This document shows positions 11,335 to 22,946 of a stretch of DNA of 64,000 bases, piece after piece. The DNA comes from Trachythela sp. YZ-2020. Lineage: Eukaryota > Cnidaria > Anthozoa > Malacalcyonacea > Clavulariidae. The notes beneath the pieces were generated by a model. It worked only from the letters and a program-made list of their open reading frames with translations, ran no database searches and was not told where the DNA came from. Made by a program: the position numbers and the translations under genes. The DNA lies in NCBI GenBank assembly GCA_016169945.1, contig JADLSH010000273.1:1159001-1223000 (forward strand). The letters run 5' to 3'. The first letter of the stretch is position 1, and each line of letters starts with the position of its first letter.

Positions 11335-13364
11335 GTAAGTTTGTCAAATATTATCGAACTTCTCTAAAACGGACAGCGAAATGACAGAGCTTAGTGTCCG
11401 TATTACCGAGGTGTCCGTATTAGAGAGGTGTCCGTGTTAGAGGTGTCCGTATTAGAGAAGTGTCCATATTAGAGAGGTGTCCATATTAGAAAGGTGTCCG
11501 TATTAGAGAGGTGTTCGTGTTAGAGGTGTCCGTATTAGAGAGGTGTCCGTATTAGAGAGTGCCCGTATTAGAGAGGCGTCCGTATTAGAGAGATGTCCGT
11601 ATTAGGGAAGTACCCACATTAGCAAGGTGTCCATCCTCCGAATATATTAGAATTTACTGTTTTTACATATTTTCTTTTCATCTGATGACATTATCCTTTC
11701 TATTTGAATATAGCTTGCTTTGTCGTTGTGCCAAAATGGCGAAAGAAAGAGGTTTCAGTCATATCGGCCTACAGTTTTACGGAGAGTGTTGGGGTGGTAG
11801 GAACGCGGAAAAAACGTTCGCAATGTATGGAAAAAGTAGGCAATGTGCAAATGAATATTATGGCGATTGTGAGGATCCCGGTGAAGAACAGTGTATTGGA
11901 CGTGCTGGCGCTAACTTTGTCTATGAATTGACAGGTTAGTAAAGATGGATTTAACTAAGAACTATCGTGCAGCAGATGATGGTCACTCGGCGATTACCAA
12001 AATGAGAAAAAATAATGTTAATTCTGTTCATTATATTCCTAGTTTTCCTTTGGAGAAAAATAGTTAGAATTGAGAGTTGTAGTTAAATTGATCGCACGCG
12101 TGAATGTCAACATTTCTGAAGTTGACCACCATCTGCTGTCGCATAGTGCTGACAGAAACCCACCAATAAATTACCTCTATATTTTGCAAAGAAACTTGAA
12201 GACGGGCTAATGCCTGCCTTGTTAAAGGATGGTAAGCTCATAGAGGTGTTAGTACTGAAGATAAATTAGTTGGGTGAATATTTCAACATCTTTCCCAGGG
12301 CCTTTCCACAACCTCGTTTATTCCACTAAATCAAAGGTTGAGTGAGAGATTTTCAGAGTCGAGTAAAAATACAATTCTCAGTACCAAATACCAATCCATT
12401 GTATAAAACAAGAAGATAAATTTGCATCTTTTCCAAAATAGGCCACAAGTTTCATTTACAGATTTCGGGCTTCTCTCTTAATCGTTCAGGATTAAAATAC
12501 AGTACTTGAGACAACCTACTTTAATATGAATTGATTCTTAATATGTACCTATTGTTGCATACTTATGAATTACTGACTCAAATAGCCATTACTATATACC
12601 TAAAATACTGATGGTGATTGAATACTATATTGTTGGGGAAAAACTATTTTCAGTCTTCTTGAGGTTGGATAAATCAGTATGTTGTTACACAGTTTGTCTT
12701 TGGTACCAGTTTAAGGAATAGAGGGGTTTCACGTTAAATAATAATGTCTTAAAATCCAGATTATTGCGCTGATAATTTAACACAAAAATTGCTGACGTCA
12801 GCATTATTTAAAAAGTCGTTGCACGCTATTTTTTATGCACAACGTAACTGAAAAATATTGGTTTGACTTTCAAACGGATTAGTAATCTGTTCCAAAATCG
12901 CTTTGAAATACTGGCATCACAATTTTTGGCCCGCCATGTTTGTGGTCAGATTTGACCAACAACATGGCGGCCAAAATACATATGGGCAAGTATGACCATT
13001 TTTTCAAATAAAAATATCCATATGTGCATCAAATTACGTTATACAAAATAGCTTTAACAATTCTTTTTCTAATATCATGCTAACGTCAGCAGCATATTAA
13101 AAACTCTATAACTCAAGAAGGAATATTTGTATCAACCTAGAATCTTTTTATATAACTCAGTGTAATGAACTACAAAACATATAAAATAATCAGCTTTTCA
13201 GCTTTCGTTTTTAATATATTACAAATTTTGTGACGCTACATGAAATCCCTCTATAGAAATGCTGCGCGGCTTTTTGGTATTCCAAAACGCCTTTAACAAA
13301 TGTCTTTCATTTCGTCACAGCTGCATCCGGATCTGCATCTGGAAGTGATGAACTACGCACATGA
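11178..13364 (+). CDS. Secreted-type cysteine-rich GCFKD module protein (3' part of gene)
   Basis: Exons 11,178-11,334, 11,714-11,934 and 13,321-13,364 join with matching phases (GA+C, then G+CT) and end at TGA 13,362-13,364. The module begins ECPVEFGPVGCFKD, contains a DWLNYG stretch, then CRCAKMAKERGF and IGLQFYGECWGG, and closes with C-x-GRAGANFVYEL. A GCYKD start, a central CxCA and FxLQFYGECW are hallmarks of an extracellular cysteine-rich module common in cnidarian and sponge proteins and loosely similar to WSC domains. The tail is a short Ser/Gly-rich sequence ending in DELRT. No membrane segment is visible. The 5' end is unknown; it may belong to the ShKT gene upstream. Ligand and function unknown. 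Confidence 0.7.
11395..11640. repeat. 17-bp GTGTCCGTATTAGAGAG minisatellite (short array in intron)
   Basis: About 14 copies of GTGTCCGTATTAGAGAG and variants fill most of the 379-bp intron between the two halves of the cysteine-rich module. The same unit forms the 1.1-kb array at 34,485-35,575. Confidence 0.85.
11714..11934 (+). CDS. Exon: second half of GCFKD module
   Basis: The acceptor is tag at 11,711-11,713 and the donor is GTTAGT from 11,935. The exon carries CxCA, LQFYGECW and eight cysteines in total. The in-frame ATG at 11,685 lies in the intron and is not used. Confidence 0.75.
11935..13320. other. Intron, non-coding
   Basis: No exon-like open frame was seen. A pair of AACATGGCGG-type inverted words (CCGCCATGTT at 12,931 and AACATGGCGG at 12,961) hints at a decayed repeat. 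It ends with the acceptor cgtcacag. Confidence 0.4.
13321..13364 (+). CDS. Terminal exon: Ser/Gly tail
   Basis: The frame continues as AASGSASGSDELRT and stop. The short coding length and the phase match to the preceding exon support it; the 3' UTR probably runs to the polyadenylation-like AATAAA at 13,629. Confidence 0.55.
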
Positions 13365-13719
13365 TAGGCCATGATACGCCACGAAGTAACCATAGATACA
13401 ATAGCCATGTAATGGGTAATGTATCAATTTTTGTCAACGTACACACCACACACCTCGAAACATGTTTCAAAAGACACTTCAGATTTTCGAAGATAATTAG
13501 CACCTTGGCATTTCAAATTAGTGTTTATAAATTAAATTTGCCTGTTGCACATATATGTTAAAGCACGTTGTACAAGGACTATATAATTTTTAATAATATT
13601 TCACAATCTTATGTAATGCAATATTCCAATAAAAATACACATTTATAAGACCTCTGAATTCTGTTTTAATAAAATTTGCAATTACCTTTCAAATTGCAAA
13701 TATTTTTTTAGGCTAACCC

Positions 13720-13880
13720 GTAACATTTTTCCACAAAAAGGAAAGGCTAACCCTTTACTTTTCAGCCATTTTTGGCTACTTTTTCAAAAACTAAAAAATT
13801 GGCTAAAATGGGCAAAAAGTAAAGGCTAACCCATTTACGTTTTGGCCATTTTTGGCTGAAGGTTCTCATTAAGGTTATCC
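13720..13880. repeat. Short GGCTAACCC / AGTAAAGG direct and inverted repeats
   Basis: AAGGCTAACCC recurs three times between 13,712 and 13,835, with intervening TTTTGGC / GCCATTTTTGGCT words in both orientations. It looks like a small decayed foldback. Confidence 0.4.
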
Positions 13881-13904
13881 TTCGCTTTTTAGCGACTTAT
13901 TTTT

Positions 13905-14560
13905 TTAATAGAATTTGCTAATGACAGCTTAAGTAGAAGTTATGATAATCGTTACCATCCAATCGAAGAGATAGTCTAGTGGACACTTGGTAGCTTCGCA
14001 TACACGAGAACTATGGTTCAAACCTTGCTGAAACACAAGCCGTTTTATACTTTGAAAATCTTATTCATTATTTCCACCTGATACAGAAAAGGATTAAGGA
14101 AAATAAATACATACATCTGACCAAAAACGGACAAGATAGTCTAATGGGAACTAGCTTGGTACCATCGGATGCATGAGAACTATGGATCAATCCCTGCTGA
14201 AGTGCAAGTCATTTTAGGCTTTGAAAATCTTGTCATTAATTCCATCTGATACAGAAAAGGGTTAAGGAAAATAAATACATATATCTAACAAGCAACGGAC
14301 AAGATGGTCTGATGGTCACGGCGAAGTGTAGCATGTGTCCGAAGTCAGGATCGATTCCTGGCCCTGTCAAAGAGCGTTTTAGCCTTTGACAGGGGTATGA
14401 ATTCATTATAGCCTGCAAAAAAAGGATTAGCTAAGATAGAAAACCTTAGTCTTTCACCACAAGATCTGGTGGTCTAGTGGTGAAGATGACGGCCTTCCAA
14501 GTGCTCAGTGGATGGATCGAGCCCAGCGAAGACGAAGATGACGGTACAGAGTGGAAATGA
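13905..14560 (+). repeat. Left flank of tRNA-derived repeat cluster (plus-oriented units)
   Basis: Four successive sequences keep an A-box-like TAGTCTAGTGG / GGTCTGATGG and, about 40-60 bp on, a B-box-like GGTTCAAACC, GGATCAATCCC, GGATCGATTCC or GGATCGAGCCC. These are at 13,974-14,035, 14,135-14,195, 14,303-14,360 and 14,466-14,525. Downstream of each is a shared body with TTTGAAAATCTT and GATACAGAAAAGG. Confidence 0.65.
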
Positions 14561-14984
14561 TGAAAAAAATGTTGAATGAAATTGTGTATGGTGTGAGGGG
14601 GGGCCGGTTTTCCCCCCGTTCTCCGAGAGGTTGAAAGTGAGGAGGGGCAGCTGGGAAGAAAAAAATACCAGCCTATATTCTTCAAAAAAGCCCCGAAAAA
14701 GTAGACACTTAGTAAGATTTTTACTTTTTTGTATTCTATACTCTTCTTGTTCTTTCTTCTACATCTTCTTGATGTTGTTGTACTAAGTCTTTTTATCCAC
14801 TGTTGTCCATCATTATCCCCTGTCCACCATGCTCTTCACTAAAGATTAATTTTCTTTTTTATGCCACCGCCATTATATTCTCTAAACATTTGCTTCACCG
14901 ACTATTTTTTTTAATATTCTTCCCGCCGCACATGTATTCCATCCGCCATCTTTTTTTCTCCATTAGTTACTGATATTCATTCCC

Positions 14985-17470
14985 GTCCTCGATCCATCGA
15001 CTTTCGACCTGATAGTCTGTTGTCTTTACCATTATACCATCTGCTTGTTGTTGGAAGCCTACCGCAACTTATTCACCTTAATCTTTTACTTTACACTGTA
15101 TAATTAATAATTAACAATTTTCAAACTCCAAAATGACCTTCACCACGACTTTCAGACATGCCAGCCAGTAGTCTTTACCACTAGACTACTGGTTCGTTGT
15201 TGGAAACCTACCGCAACTTATTCACCTTAATCTTTTACTTTACACTGTATAATTAATAATCAACAATTTTCAAACTCCAAAATGACCTTCACCACGACTT
15301 TCAGACATGACAGCCCGTAGTCTTTACCACTAGACTACTGGTTCGTTGTTGGAAACCTACCGCAACTTATTCACCTTAACCCTTTACTTTACACTGAATA
15401 ATTAACAATTTTCAAACTCCAAAATGACCTTTACCAGGATTCGAACCACGACTTTCAGAGATGACAGCCCGTAGTCTTTACCACTAGACTACTGGTTCGT
15501 TGTTGGAAACCTACCGCAACTTATTCACCTTAATCTTTTACTTTACACTGTATAATTAATAATTAACAATTTTCAAACTCCAAAATGACCTTTACCAGGA
15601 TTCGAACCACGACTTTCAGACATGACAGCCCGTTGTCTTTACCACTAGACTACTGGTTCGTTGTTGGAAACCTACCGCAACTTATTCACCTTAATCTTTT
15701 ACTTTACACTGTATAATTAATAATTAACAATTTTCAAACTCCAAAATGACCTTTACCAGGATTCGAACCACGACTTTCAGACATGACAGCCCGTTGTCTT
15801 TACCACTAGACTACTGGTTCGTTGTTGGAAACCTACCGCAACTTATTCACCTTAATCTTTTACTTTACACTGTATAATTAATAATTAACAATTTTCAAAC
15901 ACAAAATGCCCTCTGCTTGGATTCGAACCACGACTTTCAGACATGACAGCCCATAGTCTTTACCACTAGACTACTGGTTCGTTGTTGGAAACCTACAGCA
16001 ACTTATTCACCTTAATCTTTTACTTTACCGACGGTATAATTAATAATTAACACTTTTCAAACACAAAATGCCCTCTGCCAGGATTCGAACCACGACTTTC
16101 AGACATGACAGCCCGTAGTCTTTACCACTAGACTACTGGTTCGTTGTTGGAAACCTACAGCAACTTATTCACCTTAATCTTTTACTTTACCGACGGTATA
16201 ATTAATAATTAACACTTTCAAACACAAAATGCCCTCTGCCAGGATTCGAACCACGACTTTCAGACATGACAGCCCGTAGTCTTTACCACTAGACTACTGG
16301 TTCGTTGTTGGAAACCTACAGCAACTTATTCACCTTAATCTTTTACTTTACCGACGGTATAATTAATAATTAACACTTTTCAAACACAAAATGCCCTCTG
16401 CCAGGATTCGAACCACGACTTTCAGACATGACAGCCCGTAGTCTTTACCACTAGACTACTGGTTCGTTGTTGGAAACCTACAGCAACTTATTCACCTTAA
16501 TCTTTTACTTTACCGACGGTATAATTAACACTTTTCAAACACAAAATGCCCTTTGCCAGGATTCGAACCACGACTTTCAGACATGACAGCCCGTAGTCTT
16601 TACCACTAGACTACTGGTTCGTTGTTGGAAACCTACAGCAACTTATTCACCTTAATCTTTTACTTTACCGACGGTATAATTAATAATTAACACTTTTCAA
16701 ACACAAAATGTCCTTTGCCAGGATTCGAACCACGACTTTCAGACATGACAGCCCGTAGTCTTTACCACTAGACTACTGGTTCGTTGTTGGAAACCTACAG
16801 CAACTTATTCACCTTAATCTTTTACTTTACCGACGGTATAATTAATAATTAACACTTTTCAAACACAAAATGCCCTCTGCCAGGATTCGAACCACGACTT
16901 TCAGACATGACAGCCCGTAGTCTTTACCACTAGACTACTGGTTCGTTGTTGGAAACCTACAGCAACTTATTCACCTTAATCTTTTACTTTACCGACGGTA
17001 TAATTAATAATTAACACTTTTCAAACACAAAATGCCCTCTGCCAGGATTCGAACCACGACTTTCAGACATGACAGCCCGTAGTCTTTACCACTAGACTAC
17101 TGGTTCGTTGTTGGAAACCTACAGCAACTTATTCACCTTAACCTTTTACTTTACCGACGGTATAATTAATAATTAACACTTTTCAAACACAAAATGCCCT
17201 CTGCCAGGATTCGAACCACGACTTTCAGACATGACAGCCCGTTGTCTTTACCACTAGACCACTGGTTCGTTGTTGGAAACCTACAGCAACTTATTCACCT
17301 TAATCTTTTACTTTACCGACGGTATAATTAATAATTAACACTTTTCAAACACAAAATGCCCTCTGCCAGGATTCGAACCACGACTTTCAGACATGACAGC
17401 CCGTTGTCTTTACCACTAGACTACTGGTTCGTTGTTGGAAACCCACAGCAACTTATTCACCTAATTAAAA
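14985..17470 (-). repeat. Tandem array of about 16 tRNA-like 150-161 bp units
   Basis: Each unit read on the minus strand has TAGTCTAGTGG (A-box-like) and, 40-50 bp downstream, GGTTCGAATCC (a perfect B box), then an AT-rich tail. A 7-bp D-arm-like hairpin (GTAGTCT/AGACTAC) is kept in most units, but the anticodon arm does not pair properly, so these are tRNA-derived repeats, not functional tRNA genes. The first unit near 15,000-15,060 is degenerate. Units before about 15,900 carry ACACTGTATAATT and CTCCAAAATGACC; later ones carry ACCGACGGTATAATT and CACAAAATGCCC. Confidence 0.8.
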
Positions 17471-17504
17471 TTAACACTTTTCAAATTCCAAAATGACCTC
17501 GACC

Positions 17505-18210
17505 AGTATTTGATCGTAAATATTATAACTTCTACATAATCTGTCATTGGCAAAATAAATTTTAAAAATCTTTAAATGTCTACCAGACGTTATAGTACTT
17601 AAGGTCAACGAAAGATATAAAATAGTCTAGTGGACACTTCGTGGATTCCCATGTACGAGACCTATGGATCGATCCCTGAAGAAATTAACGGCATTTTATT
17701 TCAGCCTCGTTATTTAATTCCACGGGTACAACCAAAAAGTAAAAGAGTAACCGTAAATAAGTTGAAGTAGGTTTCCAACGACGACCAGTTAGTATACTAG
17801 GAAAGACAACGGACTATCAGATCAAAAGTCGACGGATCAAAACCCCGGTTCAAGAACCTTCCTAATCGAGAAAAAGATTGCCGTTGTCTTCATCTTGTGG
17901 TGAAAGACTAATGTTTTATATCATAGATAATCCTTTCTTGCAGACTAAAACCATTCATACCCCCTGTCCGGTGTCACACCCCCCAAACCCCCCACTATTT
18001 ACGCCCCAGCCCCTGTCAAAGGCCAAAGGCTCTTTCACAAAGGCAGGAATCGATCCTGACTTCGCACACTTGCTACAATTCGTCGTGTCCAATAGACTAT
18101 CTTGTCCGTTGCTTTCCAGATATCTGTTTACTATTTCCCTTAACCCTTTTCAGTATCATTTGGAATTAATGAACAAGGTTTTCAAATTCTAAAATGACTT
18201 GCACTTATAG
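17505..18210. repeat. Right flank of tRNA-derived cluster, largely inverted copy of the left flank
   Basis: 17,870-18,210 reads in reverse complement like 14,204-14,500: CGGACAAGATAGTCT, AGTCAGGATCGATTCCTG, CCTTTGACAGGGG, and TCTTTCACCACAAGAT in order. 17,510-17,570 is the inverse of 13,908-13,955. A plus-oriented unit (TAGTCTAGTGGACACTTC, GGATCGATCCC) lies at 17,622-17,690. Confidence 0.65.
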
Positions 18211-19665
18211 GCGGTATATCGCGTTTTTGGCTCTAGATATATTCGTGCGCGAGGGTATTATCGGCTTATGACGACCGAGCACCGTAGCGCGAGGTGAATA
18301 ATATAACATCATAAGGGTTATCGGAACCCCGTTATTGGAGAGTTATCTCTGTGTGGTAATTCCAGCCATCTGTAATTAATATACATATACGTATATTGCA
18401 ACGGGAAAAAATGACATCAGATCATTGTTGATATTAGGGAATACATGCATGTATCTGATTTTGCAGCGTAATCATTCACATAAAACGAACTATAATAAAG
18501 AGTGTACTCTTTATTTACAGCACAATTGTTAAATAAACTGTATTGACAGTGTTTATTGTATATTTTGTAAATTACAGTCATACTAATGGTCATTGGTTTA
18601 ATTTAATAAACACTGATTTGGTTATCTTGAACACTCGCTATCTCAATTGTTTTTGTTTCCTTTGGATGTTTGAGACTGCAGGGTTCTACTGTATCCATCA
18701 GACATTTCTAAACAGCATCTCACTTTACACAACTGTTTTCAATCTTTATGACAGCAATATTTAATAACACTTTAAATAAAACATTTTCCCTAAACAGATA
18801 CATATATTACATGGTGTATTGTCCAACTGAGGCACCTCACCAATCAAACTCGTTCCTAGACTCTTTCTTCTTCCCTCCTCTAACAGACACTCCAAGGTGG
18901 CATTGTTCCAATGAGTGAGATACCGAGGCCTATAGATGAGCACCGACTGCGCCCTAGGCGCGAGATTTTTATGGGGGTCCGGGATGCCCCCTCGGAAAAT
19001 TTTTAAATCCAGAGTCTCTGAAAATATGCCATTTCCTGCATTTTCGGCACTGTCGGTGTCCGCCATTTTGTAATTTTTATCTCATTCTCACTCCCAGGCC
19101 CTCGATTTGAGGCTCTGGTTGGCACACTAAATGCGTGAGTCTCACGCGAGATGCGTGAGACTTGGAGTGTCTGCTCTAGTACGGACACCACTGTCCATGT
19201 GAGGTGTTGACAGTTTGTGTACATAACTACAATCCTGGGCACTCAATTGAAACTTTCCTCGTTGACCTTTCTTAGAACAAATATGGAATAATCTATTAAT
19301 TAACCAACCCACCCGCACCCCCAAAATTGCTTTAACTGTGTTCTGGGATTTTAATCAACATTGAATGGTGGGCTGAAGGGGAGGATTTTCTAAATTTGGG
19401 ATATTACGAAAGTTGGTCCAATAATTGGTAGTGTCGCAGAAGTTTTGTCCAGGATTGTGAATCGCGGTGACCTCACAAAGTGGACACCTCTCTAGTCTAC
19501 AGACACTTTACACTATGCCTTCATTTTAGAGGTGTTCGTATTAGTTAGATTCGAGTGCATTTTATGCCTTTCTTATCAAAACCCTCAACGATACCTCAAA
19601 AACCCAATCATATTACTGTAATGAATACATTATTCTACATTAAGCTGCCTTGATTTGTGTATGAA
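18211..19665. other. Non-coding, with hAT-like repeat fragment
   Basis: 18,960-19,050 (GGGGGTCCGGGATGCCCC, then AAAATTTTTAAAT, CCATTTCCTGCATTTTC) matches parts of the hAT-type elements at 48,131-48,508 and 61,639-61,916. No exon was recognised. Confidence 0.4.
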
Positions 19666-19667
19666 CT

Positions 19668-20024
19668 ATACGCGTAAAAATCTCACATCTTGTCAACAAG
19701 ATGTGTTCGCAACAGGCTTGTAGCAAGCTTGTCAACAAGTAGTAACAATGCTGTCATTTTATCAAGTTGCTACAAGGTTGTCACTCACAACTTGTTAACA
19801 AGTTGTTGCATTGCAGGACGATAACAAGTTGTTGGAACAACATGTAACAAGTCTGTTGAGTCAACAACCTTGTAGCAAGTTGTCAACAAGCCGATGAAAA
19901 CTTGTCAACAAGCTGGGCTGGGAACAAGGAGTGTGAACACATCCTGATAACAAGTTGTTGAAACAACATTGGTACAAGTCTGCTGCAGGTTTGTTACAAC
20001 TTGTGCGTTTTTACATGTGTACCT
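19668..20024. mobile_element. CAACTTGT-rich palindromic MITE, copy 2
   Basis: It starts ATACGCGTAAAAATCTCA and ends GCGTTTTTACATGTGT, with the same interior as the copy at 7,886-8,220, in the same orientation. Confidence 0.75.
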
Positions 20025-20794
20025 GACATGTACATGACATTTTAGCCAAAAGGCCATGACGAAACAACTTTCCTCAAAAGGTTAAAGTGTTTCAACAAGT
20101 ATTTCAGACCCAAACAACGGCAGCTTACTGCTTTTCATAGCTGGTCGTTTTAACACCTTCCCAGCAATTTACAATTATAAGAGATAAATATATATCTCCA
20201 AAAACAGGCAAATGTTTTGACCAACACGAAAAGGCCCAAAATTTTGGCACTTGCCATATTTTGTGTTAACATCATTTTGTATTATGATAATTGGGAGGTT
20301 TGCAATGAGAAGTGAAGAAGGCAAATATCTAATTGATAATCACTAATAATATTGCAGCTATTTAAATTAAGATTGTCAAAGTGAATGGGCAAATGCACTG
20401 CTAACCGCAGAGAATATTGATGCAAATGAAGTATTGAATATGTTCTATAGAGATGCTAAAATGACAAACTATACACCAAAATACTTAGCATAATATTCTC
20501 GCGTGAGTGCGCGAGCAGCGAGCCGAATTGCTGGGACAATCTTAATTGAAATAGCTGTACAATATCATACAGTATCACTCTACATATATTAGATAAAGTT
20601 AATAGTTCTAAGTGTATAATTCACCTGTAATAAATTATATCTTTCTGTATATAAATATCTTTTTACAAAGGTTCAGCTGGCTTGTTATACCTTAAATTTA
20701 AACATAATTTGCTACAACAAAACAGTCTATTATCTTACATATGCTAGACCCAGACATTTTGATTACCTAATTAAGTTAAATTAACTAACGCTAT
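20025..20794. other. AT-rich non-coding sequence
   Basis: Nothing recognised apart from an inverted pair CAGCTATTTAAATTAAG (20,356) and CTTAATTGAAATAGCTG (20,542), which suggests a small foldback. Confidence 0.35.
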
Positions 20795-21500
20795 TTATGC
20801 TGGATAGCTTTATCCGTACGTTCTAAACTGTTCTCCCTAGATGTCCAGTAAGGATAATCTCTTATTGATCCAGTGTTACTACAGGAGGAAACCTAAACTA
20901 AATTTATCAATACTGGATAGCTCTATCAGTTCTAAACTGTTCTACCTAGAGGTCCAGTAAGGATAATCTCTTATTGGACCAATGTTACTACAGGAGGAAT
21001 CCTAAACTAAATTTATCAACACTGGATAGCTCCATCAGTTCTAGACTGTTTTTCCTAGAGGTCCAGTGAGGGTCATCTCTTATTGGTCCAGTGTTAACTA
21101 CTACAGGAGGAAACCAAACTAAACTAACTTTATCAATATTGGATAGCTCTATCAGTTCTAAACTGTTCTCCCTAGAGGTCCAGTAAGGACAGTAAGCATC
21201 ATCCCTTAAACTAACTATATTTACACTGGATAGCTCTTATGACTACCAATTTTAAACTGTTCTCCTTAGACGTCCAGTAAGCACCATCATTTATTGCTTC
21301 AGTGTTACTACAGGAGGAAACCTAAACTAACCTAACTGTATTTTTACTCGATAGCTTTATCAGTTCTAAACTGTTCTCCTTAGAGGTCCAGTAACGACCA
21401 TCTTATTTGCCTCAGTGCATTACTACAGGGCAAACTTTATTTATACTGGATAGCTTTATCAGATCTAAACTGTATTCTCCCTAGAGCTCTCTAGAGAGGT
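20795..21500. repeat. Tandem repeat of about 105-120 bp unit
   Basis: Six to seven imperfect copies of a unit containing CTGGATAGCTCTATCAG, TTCTAAACTGTTCTCCCTAG, AGGTCCAGTAAGG and TACAGGAGGAAACC. Related single or double copies occur at 37,310-37,690 and 40,050-40,510, and TTTAGAACTGATAGAG appears inverted near 62,748. Confidence 0.75.
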
Positions 21501-21935
21501 CCAGTTAACGGAGTAAATATGGAGGAAACTGGAGTATCTGGGAGAAAACCTGAGGTGTTTGGTAGAGTCAAACTGAAATAATGCTCAATTCTGACATGCA
21601 GTTAAGGCAGGATTATGATATTATAGCATATCACAGGAATTAAATTCGAAATTTTGGTCACCGAGGCGAAAGGCGAATGCACTATAGCCATGCTCAAGTC
21701 CTATATGTACCTGAAAATAATTTTGTGTTTAAAACTTGTACACTTACTCATGTATTCCAAGTCTTCCAAGTTGTATAAGCTGAACAGTCTCGTTCGTAAC
21801 ATGACAAGCAAGCAATAACAGATTTTGTGGCTGAACTTTCCATGCAAATCTCATAAACAATGCAGAATATATACAAAGTGCTGCAAGAAAAGCCCACATA
21901 TTAAACAAGGTTAAATAATATTCTCTTGGCGGATG

Positions 21936-22112
21936 ACTGTTGTGTAAAACTATCTGAAAAATACAATAAGAACTTCGACGTTTCGAGCGAAGGCCCTTCG
22001 TCTGGAAGTTAGTAGGAGACGAAGGGCCTTCCAGATGAAGGGTCTTCGCTCGAAACGTCGAAATTCTTATTGTATTTTTCAGGTAGTTTTACACAACAGT
22101 CAACCGTCGAAT
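21936..22112. mobile_element. Foldback element, GACGTTTCGAGCGAAGG family
   Basis: Two ~80-bp arms are nearly exact inverted copies: GACTGTTGTGTAAAACTA then TGAAAAATACAATAAGAA then the GTTTCGAGCGAAG core, mirrored after a short centre near 22,015. A second such foldback is at 37,105-37,285. Single arms are at 8,600-8,650, 36,485-36,550, 54,165-54,230, 55,690-55,770 and 63,245-63,305. Confidence 0.8.
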
Positions 22113-22946
22113 ATTTGCTACACTCTACCCACACTGGCACCGCACGTTCGAAATATACTCTCTGCATAAATGCTAATATTAGTCAAAACAATGAGTGACT
22201 GGATGGCATGGAGAACAATGGAATTTCCAACATAATACAATAGACAATGGAAATATACACAAAACTGCATATGCTCTGCTTGTTTACTGGAAATCATCTA
22301 TTAACCATTAGCTGGCAATGCGCTCAGATGCACCCTACTTTAGTATTTTACTTTGACTAACGCAAGACGATTTTACTCGTCAGTGAAGCTCCCTGGGGGC
22401 TTATCTATTTCATGCACATTTGAGGGAGGAAGGGGCTTATAGTGCTTGGGCGGTTTTGCTTAAAATAAAAACCGAAAAACCGTCCGATTCAAAACCGGTA
22501 AAACCGGGGGTTTTTCTTCAAAATTTGCTTAAACTAAATGAAGAGGAATTGTGGGCTTTGTCAAGCCCTTTGTGGCAGTGTCAGCAATTTTTTTGACCTC
22601 AGAATACGAATCGTACACCCAAAAATCCCAAATTGTGGGAACTTTTACCTCAGCACGATTTCAGTTTTGAACTGAATGAAGTCAAGGACTTTAATTAAAA
22701 CCAACATGTCAACCTTGTGTGGCTTCAGTAGGGACCGCTTGGCTGTAACAATGTTACCAGCGACACTGAAAAGTCGTTCGGATGCAGAGCTTGTACCACA
22801 AACACAAGTATTTGCGTGCAAGTTTGGCCAACGATGGATATACACCAGCGTGCATACTCCACCATTGCAGAGGGTCTGCATCCAGCTCAATTTCAGGTGC
22901 AGATACGTACCGGGATATCTCCAGATCGATCCGAGCAGCAGGAGTA

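Noticed and set aside
14985..17470. A cluster of real tRNA genes
   Set aside because: A and B boxes are present, but the anticodon stem does not pair and the acceptor is only partly complementary. The units are better described as tRNA-derived repeats.
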